The notes: generated by a model from the letters alone, not told the origin. A DNA stretch of 64,000 nt from Desulfoscipio geothermicus DSM 3669 (GCF_900115975.1 NZ_FOYM01000001.1:62001-126000); one strand, 5' to 3'. Positions 25,245 through 34,095 are shown, numbered from the stretch's first letter. Made by a program: numbers and translations.

Positions 25245-27177
25245 AGAAAGTGCAGCCGCCGCGGCATTTGCCGCGTTACAGGAAACCGCGCAGCAAAACT
25301 GGGCCGGGTTGCGGGAAAAGCCTCTGATTTTAATCGGCGCCGCCACCTGCGGGCGGGCGGCGGGGGCGCTCAACCTGCTGGAGGAAGTAAAAAATGAACT
25401 GGCCCGCCTGCAACTGGACGCCAATGTGCTGGAAGTGGGGTGCATGGGCCACTGTTACGCCGAGCCCATTATGGTTATTTATAACGAGGGTTTCCCGCCC
25501 ATTTGTTACGGATATGTAAACGAGGGCGTGGGCGCGCGCATTGTACGCGACTTTTTAACCGAGGGTGACCCGGGTATTGAATTCGCCCTGGCGGCCCTGG
25601 AGCCCAACGACATGTTTCCCACCTTCGCCGATTTTCCCCGGGGCATCCACGAAAATAAAATCGTAATGGAGCAGTGCGGCTTTATAGATCCCACAGACAT
25701 TAACCATTATATCGCCACCGGGGGCTACGGCGCCCTGGTCAAATCGCTGGCCATGACACCTGAGGAAATTATCGATACCGTCAAGTCTTCCGGTTTGCGC
25801 GGGCGCGGCGGGGCCGGGTTCCCCACCGGCGTCAAGTGGGAAACCTGCCATAACGCTCCCGGTGATACCAAATACGTTATCTGCAACGCTGACGAAGGCG
25901 ACCCCGGCGCGTTCATGGACCGGACCATCCTGGAATCCAACCCGCACTTGATGGTGGAAGGGCTGATCATTGCCGCCCGGGCGGTGGGCGCCCAAAAGGG
26001 TTATGTCTACATCCGGGCCGAGTACCCCCTGGCGGTACAGCGGGTGACCCTGGCTGTGCAGCAAGCCCGGGAGAAAGGTTTACTGGGCGACGGAATTTTG
26101 GGCAGCGAATTCAATTTTGAAATAGAGATTTTCCAGGGCTCGGGCGCTTTCGTATGCGGCGAGGAAACGGCGCTGATCGCCTCCATGGAGGGCCAACCCG
26201 GCCTCCCCCGGTATCGCCCGCCCTTCCCGGCGGTGGCCGGTCTGTGGGGCAAACCCACTATAATCAACAACGTCAAGACCCTGTCCTATGTTCCGCATAT
26301 TGTTAAAAACGGTGCTGATTGGTTCAAGAAGACCGGTACGGAGAAAAACCCGGGCACGGCCATTTTTGCCCTGGCCGGCAAGGTGGTGAACACCGGCCTG
26401 GCAGAGGTGCCCATGAGCACCACGCTGAACGAGCTGATTTTTGATGTGGGCAGCGGTATCGCCAAGGGCAAACAGTTCAAAGCGGTGCAAATCGGCGGGC
26501 CTTCCGGGGGCTGCCTGCCGGAATCGGCCATGGACACTCCCATTGATTTCGACTCCCTTACCCGGGCCGGGGCCATGATGGGTTCCGGGGGCATGGTGGT
26601 GCTGGACGAAGACGACTGCATGGTGGAAATCGCCCGGTTCTTCCTGGACTTCACCCAGAAGGAGTCCTGCGGCAAATGCACCTTCTGCCGCCTGGGCACC
26701 AAGCACATGCTGGATATTCTGGAGCGCATCACCAAGGGGCAAGGCCGCCCCGAAGACATCGACGTTCTTCTGGAACTGGCCGATAAAGTCAAAGCCGGTT
26801 CCCTCTGCAGCCTGGGCAAAACTGCGCCCAACCCGGTGCTCAGTACCATCAAATATTTCCGGGAAGAATACGAGGCCCACATCAATGAGGGACGCTGCCC
26901 GGCTAAAATGTGCAAGGATCTGACAGCCTATTACATTCTGCCGGAAAAATGCGAACGCTCCTGTGACGCCTGTGTAGGCAGTTGCCCGACCGAGGCCATT
27001 TACGACAACGAAGACCGCATCAAGGTAATCAATCAGGAGAAATGCGTCAAGTGTGACAGCTGTATGGTGGCCTGCCCGCCCCAGTACAAGGCCGTGGTCA
27101 AACTGTCGCCGCCTCACCTGGTGGAGGAAAAGGAAAAGGAATACAGGGAGGGGAAAAAGAAATGGCAGAAAAAGTAA
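25225..27177 (+). CDS. nuoF: NuoF/HndC-like NADH-binding flavo-iron-sulfur subunit
   Basis: 650 residues. Residues 15-120 form a thioredoxin-like domain with Cys in TCGRAAGA and GCMGHC. The NuoF core follows with the NADH/FMN glycine motif GLRGRGGAGFPTGVKW near 195 and NADEGDPGAFMDR near 225, then the SLBB region, then the N3-type cluster (ESCGKCTFCRLGT near 480). The C-terminus adds a two-[4Fe-4S] ferredoxin domain (CERSCDACVGSCP, CVKCDSCMVACP). This long form is typical of bifurcating hydrogenase or formate dehydrogenase complexes. GTG 25225 or GTG 25237 could start translation. Confidence 0.94.
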   Translation: MTQPVSKESAAAAAFAALQETAQQNWAGLREKPLILIGAATCGRAAGALNLLEEVKNELARLQLDANVLEVGCMGHCYAEPIMVIYNEGFPPICYGYVNEGVGARIVRDFLTEGDPGIEFALAALEPNDMFPTFADFPRGIHENKIVMEQCGFIDPTDINHYIATGGYGALVKSLAMTPEEIIDTVKSSGLRGRGGAGFPTGVKWETCHNAPGDTKYVICNADEGDPGAFMDRTILESNPHLMVEGLIIAARAVGAQKGYVYIRAEYPLAVQRVTLAVQQAREKGLLGDGILGSEFNFEIEIFQGSGAFVCGEETALIASMEGQPGLPRYRPPFPAVAGLWGKPTIINNVKTLSYVPHIVKNGADWFKKTGTEKNPGTAIFALAGKVVNTGLAEVPMSTTLNELIFDVGSGIAKGKQFKAVQIGGPSGGCLPESAMDTPIDFDSLTRAGAMMGSGGMVVLDEDDCMVEIARFFLDFTQKESCGKCTFCRLGTKHMLDILERITKGQGRPEDIDVLLELADKVKAGSLCSLGKTAPNPVLSTIKYFREEYEAHINEGRCPAKMCKDLTAYYILPEKCERSCDACVGSCPTEAIYDNEDRIKVINQEKCVKCDSCMVACPPQYKAVVKLSPPHLVEEKEKEYREGKKKWQKK

Positions 27178-27806
27178 CCATCATCATAGACGGCCAAAAG
27201 ATCAGCGCCACGGCCGGAGAAATGCTGCTCCGGGCAGCCCTGGACAACGGCATTTACATTCCCCACCTGTGCGCCGGCGGGGAAGAAACGGGGCATCCCC
27301 CGGCATCGTGCCGCCTGTGCTTCGTGGAGGTGGAGGGCCGCCCCGCCCCGGTGCCCGCCTGCACCCTGCCGGTTACCGAGGGTCTGGTAATCCAAACCCG
27401 CAGCGAACGGGTGGACGGCCTGGTTGCCGCGGGCTTTGAGCTGCTCATGTCCAATCACCGCCTGGACTGCAAAAACTGCCCGGCCAACGGCAGCTGCGAA
27501 CTGCAGCGCATCGCCAAGGCCCGCAAACTGCGCCTGAAACCCAAAAACCTGCCGGTGCTGGATAAGAACCTCCCGGTGGACGACAGTGTACCGGGCATAA
27601 TATACGACCCCAACAAGTGCGTGCTGTGCGGCCGGTGCGTACGGGCCTGCCGGCGCAGCGGCAGCGGCGTGTTGGGCTTCACCCGGCGCGGTTACCAGCG
27701 CGTGGTCACCACCTTCGGCGACTCAACCCTGGCGGAAAGCGGCTGCACCGGCTGCAAAGAATGCGCCCGGGCATGTCCCGTCGGGGCTTTGTCCCAAACC
27801 GATTAG
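27162..27806 (+). CDS. HoxU/NuoG-N-terminal-like iron-sulfur subunit
   Basis: 214 residues: a [2Fe-2S] ferredoxin domain (CAGGEETGH, CRLC, C at VPACTLP), the His-Cys3 [4Fe-4S] motif (HRLDCKNCPANGSC near 105), then two further [4Fe-4S] sites (CVLCGRCVRAC; CTGCKECARACPVGA). It stops where NuoG or HndD would continue into a catalytic domain, so it is only the electron-carrying part, like HoxU. It overlaps nuoF by 16 bases. The catalytic partner (hydrogenase, formate dehydrogenase or other) is not in this window. Confidence 0.92.
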   Translation: MAEKVTIIIDGQKISATAGEMLLRAALDNGIYIPHLCAGGEETGHPPASCRLCFVEVEGRPAPVPACTLPVTEGLVIQTRSERVDGLVAAGFELLMSNHRLDCKNCPANGSCELQRIAKARKLRLKPKNLPVLDKNLPVDDSVPGIIYDPNKCVLCGRCVRACRRSGSGVLGFTRRGYQRVVTTFGDSTLAESGCTGCKECARACPVGALSQTD

Positions 27807-27844
27807 GAAATCGGCCGGTTATATATTATAGTTAAAAAGTAAAA

Positions 27845-27917
27845 GACAGGCTATTTTTCTTGGCAATTTTAACCAGGAAAAGTAGCCTGTCCCCTTTTTA
27901 ATCCTGTCCCCTTTTTC
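27845..27917. repeat. interspersed palindromic repeat, copy 2 (GGGGACAGGC family)
   Basis: Inverted repeat: the left arm GACAGGCTATTTTTCTTGG is partly degenerate, the right arm CCAGGAAAAGTAGCCTGTC is nearly identical to copy 1, and a trailing partial arm (CCTGTCCCCTTTTTC) follows, as in copy 1. It fills the gap between the convergent HoxU-like and hypothetical genes. Confidence 0.85.
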
Positions 27918-27918
27918 A

Positions 27919-28413
27919 TCACGTTTTTTGCATCCGGAAACATTTCAGCGTATCAATTTTCCAGCACGTCATACCCACACTGCCATCCGTCTCCACGGCG
28001 GAGGCAGCGCCCGCCGGGGCCAGTTCCAGCACCAGCGGAATATACTCGGTAAGGGGTTCATCGGGCGCCGCATGCCCGGCGGTGGTTACCGGCACCCGCG
28101 CGTGATGACTGTCTATGTTCTGTAGTTCACCAATTTGCGGGTTATCCAGCAATGCCTCCAGGTTGGTTCTTAAATCCCCGACTATCCCACCCAGCGCGTC
28201 CCGCAAAAAGTTCTCATCTTCCGCCAGCAGAGCAACGCCCGTCAGGTCCGCGTTACCCAGGGCATAAAACCACATGCCCATAAAATAACCCTGTCCCCTG
28301 TTATCCAGCAAACGCCAGAAAGTCAGCGTATCGCCGTCTTTAATCGCTTTCAGAAAAGCGCCCACCATGTCCGCCCCGCTCCGGGCGTACACGGCATCGT
28401 TTAAGTTTTGCAA
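27919..28413 (-). CDS. hypothetical protein, 164 residues
   Basis: Probably soluble and mildly acidic. It has a helical N-terminal half (DAVYARSGADMVGAFLKAIK, then DGDTLTFWRLLDNRGQGYFMG), and its C-terminal half carries ELAPAGAASAVETDGSV. TTG start 6 bases after GGGGTGG. No motif or family recognised. It is transcribed away from the coiled-coil gene upstream on the same strand. Confidence 0.65.
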   Translation of the reverse strand: MQNLNDAVYARSGADMVGAFLKAIKDGDTLTFWRLLDNRGQGYFMGMWFYALGNADLTGVALLAEDENFLRDALGGIVGDLRTNLEALLDNPQIGELQNIDSHHARVPVTTAGHAAPDEPLTEYIPLVLELAPAGAASAVETDGSVGMTCWKIDTLKCFRMQKT

Positions 28414-28503
28414 AAATATCCACCCCGCAGCATCTACTATTTAATCATGTTTACCATCTTACGCTATCTTATCCATCAAAGCAAGCAATTTCACAAAAAC
28501 AAG

Positions 28504-29190
28504 CTAATTAATTTTACCATCCGGCCAGTACATGCCCAGGGTATTGATGAAGGCGCCCTGACTACTACCATTTTCCATAACATTAATGTACCGCCGCTGC
28601 GGTGCCGGAGTCATCTTTTCGGCCAAATGCTGCAGCAATTCCTGCGGGGGGGTGTATTGCCGGCCGTTATTTATTTTATTATCTTGGTTTACTTTTTTTT
28701 TGCGTAACTTTTTCTTAACCGGCCGGCGAACCGTTTTCGGCGCTGCCGGCAGCGGATTAACCTCCACCAGGGCCGGGGCGACCGCCGGCGCTGCTTCCAA
28801 ACGGGCTTCCAGGGTCCGCGAGGCTGTTAAATTTTCCTTGTCCGGAGCGGAATCGGCCCGGGGTTCCAGTTTGAGCTGCCAGAGCCGGTCCCTTAGCTTG
28901 ACGGCCTCGTCCATCATTCTTTCCAGTTGCAGCACGTCTTCCGGCGTACCTTTTTCGCCGGCGGCGCGCTCAATTAAATCGGAATTATAAATCATCCAGT
29001 CAAATAATCTTTCAAAACTTTGATCAATATCTTCCAGCACAGACCGGGCCTTTTTTACCACCGTAGCGCTCAGCCACGCTTGTTCTTCCAGCAAACTTTG
29101 CAATTCCTGCCGCTCGCTGTTGTTTAATTTTCCGACCCGGGCGCCCAGTTCCTCCAAGCGCAACACTACGTCTTCATACCTTTTAAACAT
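28504..29190 (-). CDS. hypothetical coiled-coil protein with basic linker
   Basis: About 228 residues. Residues 1-120 are strongly helical and coiled-coil-like (KRYEDVVLRLEELGARVGKL, SERQELQSLLEEQ, LQLERMMDEAVKLRDRLWQL). An Ala/Pro-rich stretch and a lysine/arginine-rich stretch (RRPVKKKLRKKKV) follow, and then a short C-terminal region with QGAFINTLGMYWPDGK. TTG codons at 29196 and 29193 are alternative starts after GGAGGTG. Function unknown; the basic linker could contact nucleic acid. Confidence 0.65.
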   Translation of the reverse strand: MFKRYEDVVLRLEELGARVGKLNNSERQELQSLLEEQAWLSATVVKKARSVLEDIDQSFERLFDWMIYNSDLIERAAGEKGTPEDVLQLERMMDEAVKLRDRLWQLKLEPRADSAPDKENLTASRTLEARLEAAPAVAPALVEVNPLPAAPKTVRRPVKKKLRKKKVNQDNKINNGRQYTPPQELLQHLAEKMTPAPQRRYINVMENGSSQGAFINTLGMYWPDGKIN

Positions 29191-29260
29191 CAACAATAAA
29201 CACCTCCATTATAAAAAATTGCATATATTCCATAATTTTCCTTCAGGGGAGTAAAAAAAT

Positions 29261-29695
29261 TTATTGGTTTTTATCTTCCATTTCCTCTTTGATCTTTTTA
29301 TTATTAAACATAGAACGGAATAAAATCACACCCAGCCATACCCCGGCAATACCGGTCACCACCGGGTCGGCGAAAAAAATGTACGGGTAGGTTTTGCCGC
29401 CGTACTGCAGCCAAAAAGGCCCCGGCACCAGGCTCAGTACGGCGGCCGGTATACCTTGCATAACCAGCAAATCCGCGTCAATCTTTACTTCAATGACCCA
29501 GCCCCAAAAGCGGCCCAGCTCGATCAACATCCCCGCCAGCACTGCGGTGGTTGACAGCATCAGGGCGGTGCCCCAATCCCCCACCGTCCCGGACACCGGT
29601 TGAAATTTGCTGTGAAAAAAGTAAGTATAGATCAGCAAAAAAACAGCAACGCCGAGAAACGCCTGGCCTAACACATAACGGTCTTTTTTTTTCAA
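29261..29695 (-). CDS. hypothetical membrane protein, four predicted helices
   Basis: 144 residues with hydrophobic stretches at about 10-27, 45-65, 78-95 and 107-125 (VLGQAFLGVAVFLLIYTYFF and VVTGIAGVWLGVILF are the clearest) and a charged C-terminal tail. The TTG start overlaps the TtcA-like stop (TTGA), so the two are cotranslated. Family not recognised. Confidence 0.65.
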   Translation of the reverse strand: MKKKDRYVLGQAFLGVAVFLLIYTYFFHSKFQPVSGTVGDWGTALMLSTTAVLAGMLIELGRFWGWVIEVKIDADLLVMQGIPAAVLSLVPGPFWLQYGGKTYPYIFFADPVVTGIAGVWLGVILFRSMFNNKKIKEEMEDKNQ

Positions 29696-30495
29696 TTTGC
29701 ACCACGCTCCGAATTATCCGGTGTGTTTCCCGCAGTTGCTTTCTTATACTGCTGCCAGTTGCGGCAAACCATGGGCGGCCATAAATTTTCGGGGTCCAGC
29801 GTCTGAAAGGCCGTTAAAAACCTGGTGCGCAGTTCCGGGTACCGGTCGCTGAGCATGGTCACCAGTTCCTTCATTTCTTCCCTTTTGGTTTTGCCGTTAA
29901 CCGGGCACAGGCTTTTGACCACGGGAATTTCCTGGCGCTGCACGAACGTTTCCACGGTCTTGCCCGTAATGTAAATCATGGGGCGAATTAATGTTATGTC
30001 GCTGCGGTCCATGTACGTCACCGGCGAAAAAGTCCTGAACTGCCCGGTATACACCAAGCTCATGAGGAATGTTTCTATGGCGTCGTCCAGGTGATGACCC
30101 AGCGCCAGTTTGTTCAATCCCAGGGCCCGGGCGGTATTGTTGATCGCCCCCCGGCGCAAGTTGGCGCACAGCGCGCAGGGGCTTTTTTCCTCCCGGTGCT
30201 CAAAAACCACCTCGCCAATATCCGTTATCTTGTTGGTAAAGGGAATATCCCTCTGCCGGCAGAAATCTTCCATGGTGTCCACATCCATGGGCCAGCCGGG
30301 GTTGACGAAAATGGCATGCAGGTGGAAATGCACCGGCACTTCCCGGCGAATTAAATACAAAACATGCAGCAAAGCCATACTGTCCTTGCCGCCGGACAGG
30401 CCCACGGCCAGCCTGTCCCCGTTTTCGATCATACCATAATTGGTAATCGCTTTTTTAACCTTGCCCTTGAACCATTTCAAATAAGCATTTTTCAA
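29692..30495 (-). CDS. TtcA/TilS-like PP-loop ATP pyrophosphatase, probable tRNA 2-thiolation enzyme
   Basis: About 267 residues. The PP-loop LAVGLSGGKDSMALLH is near residue 33. CALCANLRRG near 120 and LCPVNGKTKREE near 205 supply the Cys residues that hold an Fe-S cluster in TtcA, and GHHLDDAIETFLM near 145 is the second signature. TtcA adds sulfur to C32 of tRNA. TTG 30495 is preferred because AAAGGTG lies just upstream; GTG 30504 is part of that site. Cotranscribed with the small membrane protein. Confidence 0.88.
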   Translation of the reverse strand: MKNAYLKWFKGKVKKAITNYGMIENGDRLAVGLSGGKDSMALLHVLYLIRREVPVHFHLHAIFVNPGWPMDVDTMEDFCRQRDIPFTNKITDIGEVVFEHREEKSPCALCANLRRGAINNTARALGLNKLALGHHLDDAIETFLMSLVYTGQFRTFSPVTYMDRSDITLIRPMIYITGKTVETFVQRQEIPVVKSLCPVNGKTKREEMKELVTMLSDRYPELRTRFLTAFQTLDPENLWPPMVCRNWQQYKKATAGNTPDNSERGAN

Positions 30496-30598
30496 CTGTA
30501 TCACCTTTAATAATGTAATTTACGAAAATTTATTGCAGGAATGCGTACCCGGGCCAAGAACCTTAGAATTATTTTATAATAATCAGGTGAATTTAAAC

Positions 30599-31279
30599 AT
30601 GAAGAAATTATTAATTTCAATGTTTATTGCCATAATACCTTTTTTGCTGATTTCAGGCGGCACTTACCCGGCAGGGCAAAATGTATTATTTACCTTTGAT
30701 GACGGCCCCAATCCGCTTTATACCCCGCAGGTTCTGCAAACATTGCATGAAAACAATATTCAAGCCGTTTTTTTCGTGGTCGGGCAGGAAGTCCTCAAAC
30801 ACCCCGATTTACTGGCTGAAATCGACCGGCACGGGCACCTCATCGGCGTACATACCTTTTCGCACCGAAATATCACTGAAATGACGCACGCTGAACTCCG
30901 GCGGGAAATTCAAGCAACTGCCGAGTTAATCAACCGGATAACGGGGCAAAATCCCGTTTATTTCCGCCCGCCCCGGGGAAAACACAACCGGGCGCAACTG
31001 GATTTAATCTACAACATGAGCTACGTCCCTGTCAAATGGCACGGCTGCCTGGAAAAAAGAGGAGTTGATAAGCCGGAGCAACTGGTCAACGACTTAATTA
31101 AACGAATACGTCATATACCGAACCCCGTTATTTTATTGCACGACGGCGACCCCGCCCATTACCACGACCGCACTGCCACCATGCAATCATTGCCGCTGTT
31201 GATTGAGCGGTTGCGGGAAAGCGGTTACGGTTTTGCCGACCCCCGGGACAGTTCCAAATTAAGGCAGGTAGAACTTTAA
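30599..31279 (+). CDS. secreted polysaccharide deacetylase (NodB homology domain)
   Basis: 226 residues: signal peptide or anchor (KKLLISMFIAIIPFLLISGG), then a NodB domain with all five motifs: FTFDDGPNP (general base and metal Asp), HTFSHRN (metal His), RPPRGKHN, VKWHGC and ILLHDGD. Family members remove N-acetyl groups from peptidoglycan or chitin-like polymers outside the cell. ATG 30599 is chosen for its AGGTGA site. Its stop overlaps the first bases of a palindromic repeat. Confidence 0.9.
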   Translation: MKKLLISMFIAIIPFLLISGGTYPAGQNVLFTFDDGPNPLYTPQVLQTLHENNIQAVFFVVGQEVLKHPDLLAEIDRHGHLIGVHTFSHRNITEMTHAELRREIQATAELINRITGQNPVYFRPPRGKHNRAQLDLIYNMSYVPVKWHGCLEKRGVDKPEQLVNDLIKRIRHIPNPVILLHDGDPAHYHDRTATMQSLPLLIERLRESGYGFADPRDSSKLRQVEL

Positions 31280-31332
31280 AAAGGGGACAGGCACCATTTT
31301 CAAAGAACGAAAATGGTGCCTGTCCCCTTTTT
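31278..31332. repeat. interspersed palindromic repeat, copy 3 (GGGGACAGGC family)
   Basis: AAAAAGGGGACAGGCACC / GGTGCCTGTCCCCTTTTT palindrome, with inner arms CATTTTC/GAAAATG around a short loop. It fills the whole gap between the convergent deacetylase and CBM25-like genes and could terminate transcripts from both sides. Confidence 0.92.
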
Positions 31333-31335
31333 CTG

Positions 31336-31632
31336 TTAAATCCTGGCAATCCAGTTATAACCGCTGTTGTTGTCCCAATTATTAGCGCTGTCCTTGAAAC
31401 AAAACGCCATCGTATGGTCTTTCATCGGCACGTTTTTCTCCCACCCCCGGGGCGTGCGCTCCATGGACATGGTGGTAGTATCCCGCCAGTTCTGGGGATC
31501 GCTATATCCGCAATGCAGAAAAACCTGGTCGGCACCGGATTTACTCAGCAACCCGGTGTAACAAATATTAATCTGGTTGCCAAATGCCGGCCGCACCTCA
31601 ACACCTTTTTCAAAGTCTTTCCAACTTTGCAA
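31336..31632 (-). CDS. stand-alone CBM25/53-like carbohydrate-binding domain protein
   Basis: 98 residues forming one beta-sandwich domain. The conserved pattern is visible: INICYTGLLS, VFLHCGYSDPQNW, GWEKNVPM, and FCFKDSANNWDNNSGYNW at the end, the starch-binding CBM25/CBM53 signature. No signal peptide and no enzyme domain. TTG 31632 follows GGAGGTG by about 5 bases; ATG 31683 is a less likely start. Binding to a glycan such as glycogen is inferred. Confidence 0.78.
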   Translation of the reverse strand: MQSWKDFEKGVEVRPAFGNQINICYTGLLSKSGADQVFLHCGYSDPQNWRDTTTMSMERTPRGWEKNVPMKDHTMAFCFKDSANNWDNNSGYNWIARI

Positions 31633-31773
31633 AATAACACCTCCATCATTTTTTACCTTTGACGATTGATGAGACGAAACCATTAATTATAGTGCTGCTT
31701 TTTGATTCATTTATGCGTGGAAAAATGTTATATTATTATTAACTGGATTCTATATAACTTTTAGGAGCACGCG

Positions 31774-32118
31774 ATGAACTGGTTGCTTACTTTTTTGCTG
31801 AACGCGCTGGCCGTTGTACTCACCGACCGTTTACTGGAAGGTGTACGCATTGCAGGTATATTGCCGGCACTCATGGCGGGTGCCGCACTGGGTATTGTCA
31901 ATACTTTTTTGCGCCCGGTATTGCTGTTATTTACGCTGCCGCTGACCATGTTAACTATGGGACTGTTCATATTTATCGTGAACGCCATCACCTTTACAGT
32001 CGCTTCCTGGCTGGTGCCGGGTTTTGATGTGCTTAATTTCGGCGGCGCTTTTTGGGGGGCAATAATCACCGGGATTATCAGCTGGCTGTTAAATATGATT
32101 TTTCAAGAACACCGTTGA
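31774..32118 (+). CDS. YvlD-like phage-holin-family small membrane protein
   Basis: 114 residues with four hydrophobic helices. The family pattern GIVNTFLRPVLLLFTLPLTM near residue 45 and the GFDVLNFGGAFWGAII turn identify the PF04020 (YvlD) group. Function is poorly known; some homologues belong to envelope-stress operons. ATG with AGGAG upstream. Monocistronic. Confidence 0.88.
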   Translation: MNWLLTFLLNALAVVLTDRLLEGVRIAGILPALMAGAALGIVNTFLRPVLLLFTLPLTMLTMGLFIFIVNAITFTVASWLVPGFDVLNFGGAFWGAIITGIISWLLNMIFQEHR

Positions 32119-32263
32119 TGTTTAACCATACTTTTACACGTTTGACATTTAGTTAAATACTTTATAGAATAACCATAAAACAATCAGTATATGTTCTTAC
32201 AACAAGCCGCAATGTATCGGGCCAGCAAACTCCAACAATCCATTATTCGGGAGGTTTGGTCCC

Positions 32264-32737
32264 ATGATCGTTAAAGTAAAGGGAATTGCCTATGATATTT
32301 CGGGCAGCCCGATAATTCTGCTTACCGACCCTACGGAAAAAAAAGTGTTGCCCATCTGGGTAGGGCTGCTTGAGGCCCATTCCATCGCCCTGGCCATGGA
32401 AGGCACCCCGCCGCCTCGCCCCATGACCCATGACATAACCATTACCATTTGCGACACCCTGGGCGCCAGGATAACCGGCGTGGAAATCACCCAGTTGAAG
32501 GATAGCACCTATTTTGCCGAATTATACCTGCTGTCGGGCGATGATAAGTATATGTTTGACATCCGACCCAGCGACGCCATAGCCCTGGCTATCCGAACCC
32601 AAACACCCATCTCCATATCCAAAGCCCTGCAAGGACAAATGCTGGATATTGAGGAGATTCTGGATGAAGAAGCCCGGGAAGCCCTGGAGGAATTATCCAA
32701 TAACTTGTTACAGGAATATAAAAAGTCACTCCACTAA
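32264..32737 (+). CDS. bifunctional nuclease (BFN/DUF151) family protein
   Basis: 157 residues. The DUF151 domain covers about 1-130: ILLTDPTEKKVLPIWVG near 20, EAHSIALAMEG, and DIRPSDAIALAIRTQTPI near 105. Homologues in plants and Thermotoga have been linked to nuclease activity, but the bacterial role is unclear. ATG with GGGAGG 9 bases upstream. Followed by a repeat that separates it from the convergent kinase gene. Confidence 0.9.
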   Translation: MIVKVKGIAYDISGSPIILLTDPTEKKVLPIWVGLLEAHSIALAMEGTPPPRPMTHDITITICDTLGARITGVEITQLKDSTYFAELYLLSGDDKYMFDIRPSDAIALAIRTQTPISISKALQGQMLDIEEILDEEAREALEELSNNLLQEYKKSLH

Positions 32738-32743
32738 AAAAGC

Positions 32744-32799
32744 AAAAAGGGGACAGGCACCTTTTTCAAAAAGCGAAAAAGGAACCAGTCCCCTTTTTG
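32744..32799. repeat. interspersed palindromic repeat, copy 4 (GGGGACAGGC family)
   Basis: AAAAAGGGGACAGGCACC with its partner arm GGAACCAGTCCCCTTTTTG; inner arms CTTTTTC/GAAAAAG. The two outer arms are not exact complements (CAGGC against CAGTC), a mismatch seen in several copies. It sits between convergent genes. Confidence 0.9.
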
Positions 32800-32802
32800 T
32801 GA

Positions 32803-34095
32803 TTAAATTATTTCTTCTGTAACAGGTATATCTATACACACCGCCGTACCCTTGCCGATGTTGCTGCGCAGTTTGATCCTGCCGCTGTGGGACTCCACAA
32901 TTTTTTTGCATACCGTCAGCCCCAGACCGACTCCGCTTGGCTTGGCGGTGACAAAGGGTTCAAAAATTTTTTCCCGGATTTCCCTGTCTACCCCCAGGCC
33001 GTTGTCTTCCACTATAATGTAGACACGACCCTGGTTTTCCGTGGTGATGATGCGCAGCCGACCTCCGCCGGGCATGGCGTCCAGGGCGTTTTCCAGGATG
33101 TTCCCGAATACGGCATGCATTTTTTCCCGATCCAGGTTTAATTTCGGTAGGGCGGCGTAATCTTTGACCACCACCACGTCCGGGTCCATTATCGGACCCA
33201 GCGTTTCCACTACTTCGTCAAGCAATTCGTTTATATCCAGCCATTCTTTCTTCAGGTTCAAGTCCTTGGACAAATTGTACAAAAAACTAATGGTTTTATC
33301 CATGTTTTTAATCGAGCGGTCCATCTGCTCAAGGTCCTGCTGGGCCATCACCCCGGAAGTATAATTCCGCGCCAGTGAATAAAATGACATTTTCAAGTTG
33401 GAAAGCGGATTGCGCAGTTCCCTGGCCATCACCGAGGAAACCGAGCCCAAAAGCTCCATGCGCTGGGTTTCTTTACCGTTATCGCCCGGAGATTGGTGAT
33501 CTCCATTTTTTCTGTTGCCGGGTACAATCACTCCATCCAGTTGCCAGCTGGTTTGCCTGATCCTAATGTTTTTAATGGCGGGAGCAAGCAAATTGGCCAC
33601 CATTTCCAGCACCTGCATATCCTTTTTGGTGAAGTCACCTTCTTTTTCCGTTCGCCCCAAGTGAATACTGCCCAGCACATAATGGCCGTCTTTAATGGGG
33701 GCCCCTGCTGTATACAATATACCCAGCGGCGCAAGGACCTGCAAATAAAATGGATGTTTTTTAACCCGTTCCTGGTCCAAGATTTGTGTGGAGCGCCACG
33801 GTCTGCCGGTAGCCTTGATTTTTTTCAGCAAAAAGTTATTACCCGCCCGCTTGCCCAGTGACGTGTGAAATTGATCATCACCGCCCACACCCACTTTAAG
33901 ATTCAAGCGGCCTTTTTCTTTGACATAAAGACCGCCTATCTGGTAATGCATGATTTGTTCCAAGTAGGCATGGACTACTTCAAACATATTTTTTAACGGC
34001 AACCTGGAAGTAATCACCCGGCTAATTTCCAGCAGCACGGCAAATTCCCGGGGTGAAAGCCCGTCGCCGTTGACTTTCTCCTGGAGAGCAGGCAA
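32803..34095 (-). CDS. GAF-domain histidine-kinase-like protein lacking the phospho-acceptor His
   Basis: About 430 residues. A GAF-like sensor occupies about 20-190 (LLEISRVITSRLPL, GIHLGR-type region as GSIHLGRTEKEGDF). The dimerisation segment reads SSVMARELRNPLSNLKMSF near 225: the usual HE(L/I)RNPL motif has Arg in the His position. The ATPase domain looks intact (FGNILENALDAM, VEDNGLGVD, GVGLGLTVCKKI). It is probably soluble. TTG 34095 after AAGGGTGA is preferred; an earlier in-frame codon opens at 34179. It may be a pseudokinase. Confidence 0.85.
   Translation of the reverse strand: MPALQEKVNGDGLSPREFAVLLEISRVITSRLPLKNMFEVVHAYLEQIMHYQIGGLYVKEKGRLNLKVGVGGDDQFHTSLGKRAGNNFLLKKIKATGRPWRSTQILDQERVKKHPFYLQVLAPLGILYTAGAPIKDGHYVLGSIHLGRTEKEGDFTKKDMQVLEMVANLLAPAIKNIRIRQTSWQLDGVIVPGNRKNGDHQSPGDNGKETQRMELLGSVSSVMARELRNPLSNLKMSFYSLARNYTSGVMAQQDLEQMDRSIKNMDKTISFLYNLSKDLNLKKEWLDINELLDEVVETLGPIMDPDVVVVKDYAALPKLNLDREKMHAVFGNILENALDAMPGGGRLRIITTENQGRVYIIVEDNGLGVDREIREKIFEPFVTAKPSGVGLGLTVCKKIVESHSGRIKLRSNIGKGTAVCIDIPVTEEII

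Noticed and set aside
26080-27117. 345-codon open frame antisense to the nuoF-like gene
   Set aside because: The sense strand has unambiguous NADH/FMN and Fe-S motifs; the antisense product is low-information.
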